Shown piece after piece: positions 36,566-47,348 of a stretch of 64,000 nt of DNA. The stretch is from Sordaria brevicollis (taxonomy: Eukaryota > Ascomycota > Sordariomycetes > Sordariales > Sordariaceae), in NCBI GenBank assembly GCA_033439795.1, contig JAUTDP010000021.1, forward strand, positions 62,001-126,000, given 5' to 3'. How positions within the stretch are numbered: position 1 is the first letter of the stretch; every line of letters starts with the position of its first letter. The translations under genes were made by a program, and so were the position numbers. Below the pieces are notes generated by a model. It did no database searches and was not told the DNA's origin. It saw only the letters and a list, made by a program, of their open reading frames with translations.

Positions 36566-39218
36566 GTTTGCTGTCGTGCGTGTGGCTCCTGGTCTGCGGT
36601 TCGGGAGAAGGTGAGTGATATGAGGGACCAGAAACAAGAAAAATAGTTTATAAGATCACAAATGAAGAATGTATCCTAAGAATCATTGGACCGGAAGATG
36701 CGAGTTGGGACGAAAGGTATGGTATGGTAGGTATTGTATATTGGAGAGGATAGAGGTAACGATGAGGATGATATATATAAATGAGCTTCAAAGACAACAA
36801 ATAAACAAGAGCAATAACAAGCTTGATGCAAAGAAATAGAAAAGAAATAATAATAATGGAAGGTGTATGCCTTCTTGTATGCCTTGAAGAGGAGTCTTCT
36901 GTCTGCTCTGATTAGAGACGGTGAAGAGAAGCTTGCCGAGGATGGATGTTTCGGTGATGTTCTCCTCGCCGGGTGAGTCGAATTCAGTTACGGACCTCTA
37001 GGCGCGTCAAGGTTGAAAAAAGAGTCATCGATGCGAAGCGGAAGATCAATTGAATGCTGTTCGTTGGATGCAGTGCAGTGCAATGTCCTATGCAATTCGC
37101 CCAATGACAGCATCTGCCCCAAAAGGTGACTAACCGCGGCGGCGAGAACTGGGGGAAGCTTGGAGCAGGGGCAGGCGGCCGCTTATCGATAAGACTTCTC
37201 TCTCCCCGCCTCAAAGCGGAAAGGCGCGGAGTTTAAGCTGCCGGCCGGCAAGAGCAGCACCCCACACTGCTGGAAAACGCCCCGAAGCTTGCCCTCTTGG
37301 CAAGGCATTCTCAGCCCGGCAGTTCAACACCAAGACACCATGTTCGGGATGGCTTGATGCACCCCGGATTTTTTGTGTGACGATGGCTTCAAGCGGCTCT
37401 TCTCTTAAGCTCACCCATATCACTTTCTCTACAGTCGATGATTTGGGGGAGATGAGGGCAGCTTTACCTTGAGCTTTAGATTCGAGAGCTGAAGAGCCTC
37501 AACGACCTCTTCTCACCACTCACTCCTCACTCTCCCCCTCCTGTATCTTGCCGACGGCCCCTCGACAATGACCTCACCATAACGTCCTTAACATCCCATT
37601 TCCCCATCCCATTCACAACCTCCTCCATCCTTGCCCTCAGGAGTCAGGCCATCTCCCATCCCGGGAGCTCTCCACAGAGCCTCCCGTCAGCTCACTGTCT
37701 CTCGAACCCGTGGGATAGACCGGACCGCATTGACGCTGGCTGACAAACTGGCAGCACAGCACAGCCACCATCCCGCCCGCCCGCCAGTCCCGGAATGTGG
37801 TAGGAGTTGGGAGGAGCTGAGTTACCAGAAACCACGAGATTGGGGAGCTCTGTGCTCTCATACTCCCGGGAAGATGGATGGGTTGAATGGACGGAAGACC
37901 GGACGGATGGTTTTGTGTAGGTTTGCATGGCGAGCGAGGTTGAGGCGAGGGAGTACCTCGAGCTCTACCTCTACCTCTACCTGATGACAGTTCTCGTGAC
38001 AGTTCTGGTTTACGATACTGGTATGGAAATTACTGTCAGGTAGGTAGTGGAGAGTATGAGCCCTTTGATGACGAAAGGAAATGGAGTCTTTTGTCTTCTA
38101 TCTTCGATACCTTTTAGAAACTTCAAGAGACGGGAGTTGAGACTGTGAGGAGTCGTGTGTGTACGCGCGTGGATAAACTCACTCTAGAACAGGTTCATGT
38201 TATGTAAACCAACCTCGTGAGGCTCCGATCCCGGCATCGTTTGTCTCCGACTTTGAGGAACTGGGTTCCACACCCGTCCACTCTTTACTTGGGTGTACGT
38301 CCGAGAATAGGAGCTGGGGAGACTGGAGAGCGAAGGGACATGTTGATGGGGAATCATGACATATAATAACAAGGATGGGCCTCTTGCTCTTGGTACATAG
38401 CTCCGGGTTAATAAATGGGCTGTTGAGTCACATTACCTCCATGTCTCTGTTCACAACCGGGGAGCTGGTGTTGGCAACTGGCACCGCGACATCTTGGTAT
38501 TCAGAATCGAATGTTGACCTCTGTGTTGGCGCTCATGGTACCATCCAGTGCTGAAATAAAGTCAGATCAGATCATGGCATCTCCGGCAGTTGACATTGCC
38601 ATGGAAGTTAAACCCTCTAGTGAGAGATTACATGTTACAATTGTTCACTCTCTAGAACTCGTAGTAGGTAGCTTCATATGCTTCATATTTAGCTTCACAT
38701 CAAGACTACCTTCAATACTATGCTTGTAACCCACTCAACTCTTTTGATTTCCCCGTTCTAAAACGCCAGTAATGATCATGCAATGCCGCTGTGTTGAAGA
38801 CAGCACAGCAATGCTACCATAGTGTACAAAGCAAACCCATTCAACTTTTTGACTTCCATTCCAGCCCCTGATTTTCGTGGTCCTCCTCGTCTAATACCAA
38901 ATAACTAATTACCAAACCCAAGTAAAGTAAAACATGCTGAACCAAACCAGGTGCGTAATGTCACCTCCGCAAACCTGGATGACAAAGGGGTATAATGTTG
39001 AAAAGACCACATGCAACAAAAACAAAACATCACCGTCAATCCTCCTCCTCAGGAAGCACCCGCACACAACTGAAGCTCTGAAAACTCGTAACCCAACATC
39101 CCAAAAACCAATCACACCCCACCTGCACCCTCAGCTCACATCGCACTCTGAACCTCACCCTCCTCACCCTCCTCTTCCATACCCAGTGCCAGTGGTGGTA
39201 GTGGTGCACAAGAACTCT
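36566..39218. other. Upstream region of the GTPase gene and downstream region of the arrestin gene
   Basis: About 2.65 kb between a minus-strand start and a minus-strand stop, so it holds the GTPase promoter and leader (with a probable 5'-UTR intron ending near 36592) and the arrestin 3' untranslated region. Frames of 60-136 codons here show no domain or splice support. Composition is ordinary; no RNA gene recognised. Confidence 0.5.
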
Positions 39219-40997
39219 CTACCTCCTCTGCACCTGCCCTCCCGCTTGCCCTCCCGCCTGTCCATCCGCCGACAGCGACGCCCTCCTACTAGACACAACA
39301 CTACTCCTCCCACTCCCAACCGCACTCCCCAGCCCACCGGGTAACAAAAGGTTATCACCCTCCACCACCCCATCCACCGCCATCGGCATCAACTCCGAAT
39401 ACGCCGGCGGACTCTCCGGCACATCCTGATAAATAGGCGGCGCCTCATTATCCCAACTAATCCCTATCCCGCCCCTCTCCGTCAACACACTACCAAAATG
39501 CATCCTCAGTATCCGTCCCACTCCCGTGTGGGTCACCATGTTTGGTTTACCAACGGGAGCCCATTCTTGGGAGACGACCATTTCGACCATGAGCTGGTGG
39601 GATACCTCGTGCGAAGTGGAGGAGGGGGAAGGGGGGGTCCATTTGGTGTCGCACACTGCTGGGGAGGAGTGGCTTTTGGAGAGGAAGTAATCTAGTTCGA
39701 GCTCGATGTGCGAGTCGGTGGCTGAGGAATAAGAAGATTTCCAGCCGGAGAAAATGGTTTTTTCGCCGATGATGCGGGTTTCGGTTCGGGGGAGGCCTTT
39801 GGGGGGTTGCGGGGGTTGGGAGGGGTCGGTGCCCTCAGTAGAAGGGGTTGGGGGTAGGGGGAGCTTGGGGACGTGTTTCTCGCATGCTGGGGCGAGAGAC
39901 TTTGAGATTTCTTCGAGACGCCAGGTCAACTTCTTGAGCTTCCAGTACTCCATTGTGCCGACTTTGGGGTTGAGTCTGGCGATCCCGTCTAGACGGATTT
40001 GCAGCGTGTTGGTGCCCGTCGGGTGGATGTGGTGCGGGTAGTGCACGTTGGCTTTGATGTTGGTGGGCGGGAAGACGCGGATGGAGTGGTGCGGGACTTC
40101 GGATGAGCCCAGGGAGCGCTTGACGTCGAGGATTTTTGAGAAGTTGATGACTGGTTGCAAGGTGCCGTTCACCTTGGTGAGGGCCTCGGCCTTGAACTCG
40201 TAGGCGATGGAAGCCAAGGGGCCGTCCATGCTGGCTGGTAGGTGGCCCTCGAGCAGAACGGAAAAGGGGAACGAGTGCTGGCCCTTGGCAAGAACGAGAG
40301 GGTGGTCGAGGAACTGCCATTTCTTGATCTCGGTGTACTGGTGAGTGCAGTCGTGGCAGTGGTGAATGAATGGCCGTTTTTGCGTAACGTGAATCTGCAG
40401 TGTGGCGTTGATGGACTCGACGTCTAGCAACTCGTAATCCTCCTTGACGTTGAGGAAGATTTGGCCCGACACGAGGGCGCCTGTTGATGTCTCTGGGTCA
40501 TTATACAACACAATTGGTGGCGACTCGAGCTTCCAGTCGAGAGAGGCAGGCGCGCTGGCGTGCACATCTTTGCTGGAACGACCAAAGTGCATGCCCGGGA
40601 ACGATATCCTGTGGTGGTGATGGTGATGGTGGTGGTCTTTTTCTTTGTGGTGGTGGTGGTGGTGGTGGTCCTTGGCACTGCTAACGACCTCTTTGAGAAT
40701 GTTAGTGCTAGACGTTGAGCTAGTAGTGTGTGCGCTATCGGAGGAGTCGCTGGACCTTAACAGAGGAGACCGTGGTGGCGTTGTCGTTGTCGTGTTAGTG
40801 GTGTTATTGCTGCTGGTGGTCTCTTCCTCTTCGCTTGATGCATATGCGACTCGCTCTGTGCTTCCTTGGCCAACTCGAGCAGCACCCGTTGGACTCTCTC
40901 GCCTTCGGGAAGTCTTTGATGATTTCGCAAAAGTCGAGACTTGGAACTCGAGGGTGTTGGCCGACGACCTCAGGAAATCGACAACTCGGTGTGGCAT
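39219..40997 (-). CDS. Alpha-arrestin (arrestin-domain trafficking adaptor) with PPxY motifs
   Basis: Adaptor that links membrane transporters or receptors to an Rsp5/Nedd4-type ubiquitin ligase for endocytosis. Single exon, ATG at 40997 (MPHRVVDFLRSS...), 592 residues. The arrestin N-terminal sandwich starts around residue 160 (SPPIVLYNDPETSTGALVSGQIFLNV). The C-terminal arrestin domain carries SFPFSVLLEGHLPAS and IAYEFKAEA, then VPHHSIRVFPP. Two PPxY motifs, PPIY (520-523) and PPAY (530-533), sit after the arrestin fold and should bind the WW domains of the ligase. A disordered Ser/Thr-rich N-terminus contains two polyhistidine runs at about 111-117 and 122-129. Which cargo it serves is not readable. 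A TTG-initiated extension of 9 codons is possible but unlikely. Confidence 0.93.
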   Translation of the reverse strand: MPHRVVDFLRSSANTLEFQVSTFAKSSKTSRRRESPTGAARVGQGSTERVAYASSEEEETTSSNNTTNTTTTTPPRSPLLRSSDSSDSAHTTSSTSSTNILKEVVSSAKDHHHHHHHKEKDHHHHHHHHRISFPGMHFGRSSKDVHASAPASLDWKLESPPIVLYNDPETSTGALVSGQIFLNVKEDYELLDVESINATLQIHVTQKRPFIHHCHDCTHQYTEIKKWQFLDHPLVLAKGQHSFPFSVLLEGHLPASMDGPLASIAYEFKAEALTKVNGTLQPVINFSKILDVKRSLGSSEVPHHSIRVFPPTNIKANVHYPHHIHPTGTNTLQIRLDGIARLNPKVGTMEYWKLKKLTWRLEEISKSLAPACEKHVPKLPLPPTPSTEGTDPSQPPQPPKGLPRTETRIIGEKTIFSGWKSSYSSATDSHIELELDYFLSKSHSSPAVCDTKWTPPSPSSTSHEVSHQLMVEMVVSQEWAPVGKPNMVTHTGVGRILRMHFGSVLTERGGIGISWDNEAPPIYQDVPESPPAYSELMPMAVDGVVEGDNLLLPGGLGSAVGSGRSSVVSSRRASLSADGQAGGQAGGQVQRR

Positions 40998-42887
40998 GGT
41001 GATGGTGCTAACAACCCCTGCCAATGCGGGGGAGAAATGTGCTGTAAGACGGATATTTCGATTCGGTGATGGGATTCGCTAGCAGAAGACACTCGAAGGG
41101 TCGCCAAGGTGCGGTAGTTAAGCAGTGGTCGGCTGATGTTGCGTCCCGCGAATGCTACCTTGGACTTTTTCGATCGTCACAGGATCTGATGAAATCTTTT
41201 TATGTCGATGTTCCTGTGTGTCGTCGGTTATGCCGTGGATGCGCCAACTTTTCCCAATCCAGCTTGGTGTCTCCAAATTGTCCACCAGAAAGGATGCCCT
41301 GTTTTTTGTTGGCGTTGTGCTCGATAACCTCCAGGCTTGAATAATGCAATGACGTCGTCGTTCGAAAAAGTTCGGTGTCTGTTCGGTGGTGCTGGCCTTG
41401 ACTGACTCGAGTAGCTGGGGAGGTTCGGAAAAAGCTCGTAGTGGGAGGGCGAGATATATGGTGTGTGTCTGAGTATGAAGAAGTGAGGTGGTCGTAACAC
41501 TAGAATAGGAGTGTACAAGTCAGTATATGGCGCCACATGGGATATGGTGAAGAGGCACACAAGTCGAATGTCAAGGGAGTCTCCGGTTGCACTGAAGAAG
41601 GATACGTACCTTGAGCAAAGACTCGTAACAGTTCACTTGAGTGTCTGTGAGTGAACAGGCAAAGGGGGTATATAAAAGAGAAATAGAAGTAAAGATCAAA
41701 AACAAGGTAGAAGCAACAAGGTAAGCAGAAGCAAGCAAGCAAAGGCCAGGAACAAACTGAAAATATAAAGGGAATCAAGAGAGGTTATAAAGCTACAGTA
41801 AAAGTGACAAACTCACTGCAACGATGGCATGCTCCGAGAAAAGCATTTCCATCGAGTAATTATGTGTCATGTCACAAAGCACCCTCATCCAAAAACAAAA
41901 AGAAGAAGAAGACCTGGGCCCTGTCCTTGTCCTGGCGTCAACCACATGTGCCCGCTAACGCACAACAAGGCCGCCCTGTGAGTTGTGGGACTTTCAGTTC
42001 CATTGTGGCCCCATTTTCTCTTTGTTTCCTCGCTTGCCAGGTTCCGTTCAAAGTCACTCGTACTGACTAACAAAAGGTACGTCTACAAACTAGCTCGCAG
42101 TCTGGGCTTTCACGGCATCTGCTACCGGAGCTGGGGACCCCACCGGAGCCAGGGACCGTGTAAGTTTCTGTATTAAATATTACCATGGATGGTACCTGTA
42201 CTTTACAAGAAGGACTATGTCGGAATGCGGAGAGCTTCACAACAACGGCATAGGGCTCGGATAAAGTGCTGATTCATGCTCGACTGATGCTCATCATAAT
42301 ATCTGATGGCGGAATACAGTAAGCTGGGCCTTGTTTGGGTCCCAATTGCATACAAGTATCTATCACATAAGCTGTGGTCCAAATGGTGTAAGTGGCTGAG
42401 CGGTAAGTTACCATACCGTGGCAAGCATTTGGAGATTGAAAATTTCACACGATGCTTGTTCCCTTGCAGCAGCGAGTTCAGTTTTGTTCAGATGACAGGT
42501 GCGATCCACAGTGTGCGACTGCCTCCGGCCCGCCGCCCGGGTTCATCACGATGGCTTCAAGCTCCTTCCTCAATTTCAGTTGGTCTTTCCCTTTCAGAAC
42601 ACAAACTTTTGGCAAGCACAAACTCCAGAAGTTCCTTCCGAGTGTGACGCGGATCTGACCGGGTCTGCTGTGCTCTTGGGTGATCTTCCTTCGCACAAGA
42701 TAAAGGAATGCGGTTTATCCCGTCGTTGTGGTCCATGTCTCTGATATTATACAATTCTCACGAACCACCAAACAGTATGTACAACCAACAGTAGCAGACA
42801 GTCGTTGTTGGACTGTTCTCAATTCTTCATCCAGATTCCGCGTCAGGGGTTCCCCACCACTCCGCTCCCACAGGCCCCACCACAGCC
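40998..42887. other. Upstream region of the arrestin gene up to transposon B
   Basis: About 1.9 kb between the arrestin start and the target site of the second Mutator-like element. It should hold the arrestin promoter and leader. Purine-rich AAGAAGAAGAAG-type runs occur at about 41895-41915. Short open frames overlap on both strands and show no supporting features. Confidence 0.5.
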
Positions 42888-42897
42888 CGCTGAAAGG
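42888..42897. repeat. Target site duplication of MULE copy B, left copy
   Basis: CGCTGAAAGG next to the left terminus GAGTTGC; the partner at 47339-47348 is CGCTGAGAGC. Nine bases match with one A/G difference, ten with two. The pair is probably the 9-10 bp duplication with later mutation. Confidence 0.72.
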
Positions 42898-42927
42898 GAG
42901 TTGCTTATTCCGCTTACAGCCCCACAC
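42898..42927 (+). repeat. Left terminal inverted repeat of MULE copy B
   Basis: GAGTTGCTTATTCCGCTTAC then AGCCCCACAC; 27 of 30 bases pair with the reverse complement of the right end. Mismatches are at positions 2, 5 and 7 only. Confidence 0.9.
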
Positions 42928-44285
42928 CCCCAAATGGAGAAAATAATGATAAAATCGATTTTATTTTCATATAACATCTAGGTTATTAACGACCGCGGTC
43001 AAATTGCACAATACAATAATACGCACAATACTTTATAATAATATCACCAATTTACCTTAGAATTTCGTACAACTTTAGCGATTAATTAAAGGTATTTAAA
43101 TAATGCGATTACCGTTTTTAACGATAATTTTAATAATATTTTAGTAAAGTTATAATTATTATACGAAATTTCTAATATATTAATTAATATAATTAATACT
43201 CTTACCGCGGGTATAGTTATTATTTAGAAAATAATTTAAATAATTAATATTTTAATTACTACGCGTTTTTTTTATTTACTTTTCTTCTTTTCCTTAAATA
43301 ATATACTTTTCGAATTGCGACCACTATTTTACTACTTTTATTAATTAATATTATAAATTACGTCGTCGTTATTAATTATTATTATTACTATAAATAAATA
43401 TTAATAAAAGATATAACGCCTTTAATAATAATTTAATAAATAGGATATTATTATTCGAAAATTTAATTTCGATATCGTCGCTAAATTAATAAAAAAATAG
43501 CCTACCGATAATTTACGATAGGTTGATATTAATTAATTTAATAGCGAAATCGCGATCTTTAATACCCTTATTACTTTTATTAATATTAATAAAATTGATA
43601 TTATTCCCGTTAATATTATCCCCGCCAATTTCGACGATGTAGCGGATTTTATTTAAATTACGGGTATTAAATAAAATAAAGCGGTTTATACTTTAAATAC
43701 TAACGCGCTATTAAAAAGATATAGTATTTTTCTTCTCCCTTCCTTTCTTATATTATTATATAAAATAATAATAAAATAATTAATAATAGTTTTTTTGTAA
43801 TTATTCCCGCGGGATTAGCGGTAGTAACGGTACGTACGCGCCCCTAAGTATAATAATACGATTAATATAATTAATCCGATTAATTTAATTGGGTATTAAA
43901 AAATATCGAATAAATTAAATAACGTTTTTTTATATTATAAGAACCTATTGAATTTACGTCGGTTAAAAAGGCGGATAAATATTTTATTTTCGTAAATAAT
44001 TTTTATACGAAAAATAATTTAAAATATACACTAATTTAAAATAGGGTATTTACCCTATAATATTATTAATATCGATTTTACGCGCCTTTATTAAAAAAGA
44101 ATAAAAAACGACCGGTAAAAAAATAACGCTATAAATCCTCCCGCATTTTTATCGACTACCTTATTACTATATATTATATAATTTACTTTAACGGCTATAT
44201 TATTTTTTTAACGCTTAATCGCCTAATATAAAATTAAATAAAGATTATTTATTATTATAATTAGGATATATTTAATTGTATTAAG

Positions 44286-45200
44286 AGAAATTCCGCGGTT
44301 AAAAATATAATTCGTTATAATATTTCCCGTAGTTTTATTATAGCTTTTATATTACGTACCTTATAAGGTAGCGATAATTATAATAATACCGCTAAAAATA
44401 GGCTATACGCGGCCGGGGGTAACTATTTAATAAAGTAGGATATTATAAACGTTAATAATTCGTATTAGCGCGTTCATCTAAATCTTTATTAAATTAGGAA
44501 AGATTTTATTACGTTAATTTAAATCGATTATATTATACGGTTTATTAAAGAAAATAACCTTTTTTACAAATCTATTATAGTAAAGCGACTTAACGGTGAA
44601 ACCTCCCTTAATATTATATAGGCAAATAAAAGTATATATATTTTCAGATTTTTCGATTTTTTTAAATTTTTCAAATTTTTTAAATTTTTCGATTTTTTAG
44701 ATTTTTCAAATTTCGCATTTTTATTATTATTATCTATTTCTTAATTATATATTAATTTCGTATATTAACGCGCCCTTTCCTTCCTTCTCCTTAAAATAAT
44801 TCGAAATTTTATAACGTTATAGGCACTTTATATTTATAAATATTACTTATAATATTAATTAATTATTATAATTATTATATACGATTTTCGTACGTAACGA
44901 ATATAATTATTGGATCCCTTATAATTACTTTTTAATCGCTAAAGCCAATGCGGATATTATTACAATCGTATTATTAATAATTAAAAAGTAAATAATAAAG
45001 TATATAAAGGATAATAAATTATAATTACTTTATTACTTTTTAATTAACGATAATTCTATCGAATAAAAAGCTATTAAGGAGGCTTTTTCTAATATAAAGG
45101 TTAACTATTTATTTTATTATATCTATTACGAACGGACTTTAAAGTGGAAATTAGCTAACGAATAGTATAAAACCTATTTATAATATATAATTTCTACCGT
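44286..45200 (+). pseudogene. Relic of a MULE-family transposase (copy B)
   Basis: Plus-strand relic corresponding to that of copy A. From 44289 it reads NSAVKNIIRYNISRSF and AAGGNYLIK. At about 45035-45150 it reads LINDNSIE, stop, KAIKEAF and NYLFYYIYYERTLKWKLANE. Agreement with copy A at the protein level despite heavy nucleotide change supports a once-real coding region. The second block resembles the MULE transposase core around its second catalytic residue and the C-x-x-H motif once RIP changes are undone. Limits approximate. Confidence 0.65.
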
Positions 45201-46460
45201 AAAGCATCGATAATTAAAAATAATATATAACGAATTTATTATTAATACCTTTATTAATTTACTTCCTAACGATAACGTAATATAAGAATATTTATAAATT
45301 AATTAAATATTAAAGAAGCAATTCTAGGCAAATTACGTTTATAAATACTCTCTTTTATTATTATAAATATTATTATTATCCCCTTCTTTTTTACGTTAAT
45401 TTTTATTATCCCTTTCTTTTTTATAATACTTTTCATTACCCCCGATACTTTTTAGGCCTCCTCCGAATTTCTTTAGGCCTTTTCCGAATTTCTTTAAATC
45501 TCCTCCGATTTTTTATAAACCTCGAATTTTTTTTTTTCGTTTATTAATTATTTTTTTTCCTTTATAATAAATATTAATAATTAACCCGTTAGAAGGTTAT
45601 TATTTTACGTTAAAATATAAAAATATAAAATTAATATAATAATAGGCTCTCTTAGGTATTATTAAATACGTTCTTATAATTAACGGTTATTATTTCGCTA
45701 AAACTATATAACGAACGTACGATTTCCGTATTAAATTATTATATAAAGCGGTAAATTACCTTAGTCTTAATCGGTTCCTATCATTTATTTAATAATTAAT
45801 CCTACTAAAAATTAAAATTAATTAGCGTTTATTTACTAAAAGAGAATATTTATAAATATAAATGCGTATTAATAATAATAAATTATTATAATATAATTAT
45901 AAATTTTATAAACGTTAATAGTTATCTTATAAATACTTATAGCATTATTACTTTTTTACTAATTATTAAATTTTAGGAGAAGAAAAATTAACGGTTTAAT
46001 TAAAAGTATAGTAAATAGTAGGTTACGAGCGCTATAAGATTATTAAGCGTAAATAATCGGTATTAATTACCTTAGAACCACTTTACGTTTTAAAAGTTTG
46101 CTAAAATATACGAATTCTTTACGAAATTCAATTCTAATAATTCTATACCTTTTAACGTTAAGTAACTATTTAATATAGGGCTAATACTCGCCGTGCTAAA
46201 GAAGCTACTACTTAGTATTTCGAAAAGATAAAGGAAGGTTATAACCTTTTTAAACGTATTATATAGGATTAGGAACGTTAACCTTAGTAATAAAACCTTT
46301 CAAATAATTATATAATATTATTACGAAATTTTTTTAACGTTATAAATATTCGTAATAATAACGGTTATAAATATTTTATTAGCTAACCGACTAGTATTCT
46401 ATACGATTTATACGGTTTTTTCGATTTTTCGATTATTATATAAATATATATAAAAACTAG

Positions 46461-46520
46461 TACTCTAATTAACACTCTAATTAATATTCTAATTAACATT
46501 CTAATTAATATTCTATATAA
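46461..46520 (+). repeat. 12-bp tandem repeat array in MULE copy B
   Basis: Five consecutive 12-bp units of the form YAYTCTAATTAA (TACTCTAATTAA, CACTCTAATTAA, TATTCTAATTAA, CATTCTAATTAA, then degenerate TATTCTATATAA). Copy A has only about two corresponding units near 12245-12268. Confidence 0.8.
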
Positions 46521-47308
46521 TTTATATAGATTTTTTAATTTATACGGTTTTTTTATTTTTTTCGAATATTATATAGATATATATAAAAAAATATTAAATA
46601 TAGCCAATTAATACTACAATTATACAGATTTAACACTTTACTAAAGTATTTAAGGGTAGTAGTAAATATAATTACAAAAACGTTTTTTATAAATATATTT
46701 CATTTTCTATTAAATACATTTAATTAACGTTTTTATATAGAGATTATATAATATTATAAATCCTTACTATTTTTATATTAATTAATTACTCGCAATCAAT
46801 ATACTCTCTATAGAAAGTTTAAAGATTTTTAATATAGAAATACGGTTATTATATTAAAAAAATAATAAATATATATATTATTTATAATATTAGTATTTTT
46901 ACACTTTATAATCTACTACCCTACTTACCTACTTCGAAGTATAAATCGCTAATAAAGAAGATAAAATTAAGAAGCTTAAGAAGAAAATCCGAAAGTTTAT
47001 ATTAATACTTTAAAATAATAATCGTAATATATTACATAATATTGTACTTAATATTAGTAATTAATACTATAATACTATATACTTATATATTACGACTTTT
47101 ACGATTTTACTAAATTATAATAATACGGCCGTGCACTTTATTACGTATGCTTAATACGTACTAGGTACGTACTAGAAATTAGAGCTCGCTAGAATTTTAA
47201 CTAACTCTACTAATTAATTATTATAGGTATTACCTAAAGTAATAAAGATTGGGAGATTACGAGACTCAAGGGATTATACTGTTCTGGGTAATAACAGGGG
47301 GCAAAGGT

Positions 47309-47338
47309 GTGTGGGGCTGTAAGCGGAATAATCGACAC
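47309..47338 (-). repeat. Right terminal inverted repeat of MULE copy B
   Basis: On the minus strand GTGTCGATTATTCCGCTTAC then AGCCCCACAC, the partner of 42898-42927. Confidence 0.9.
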
Positions 47339-47348
47339 CGCTGAGAGC
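47339..47348. repeat. Target site duplication of MULE copy B, right copy
   Basis: CGCTGAGAGC, partner of 42888-42897. Confidence 0.72.

Larger units (their letters stand above)
42898..47338 (+). mobile_element. Mutator-like DNA transposon (MULE) copy B, full length, RIP-inactivated
   Basis: A 4441-bp element bounded by 30-bp inverted ends matching at 27 positions (42898-42927 against 47309-47338) and an imperfect 9-10 bp target duplication. The interior, about 42945 to 47280, is extremely AT-rich and full of stops. Orientation is the same as copy A: GAGTTGC on the left, CGACAC on the right. Both copies share subterminal text such as AGAAAATAAT on the left and GGGAGAT(T/C)ACG(A/G)GACTCA near the right end. 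Inner terminal-repeat sequence (CTTATTCCGCTTACAGCCCC) differs clearly from copy A, so the two belong to separate subfamilies or are old. Confidence 0.9.
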
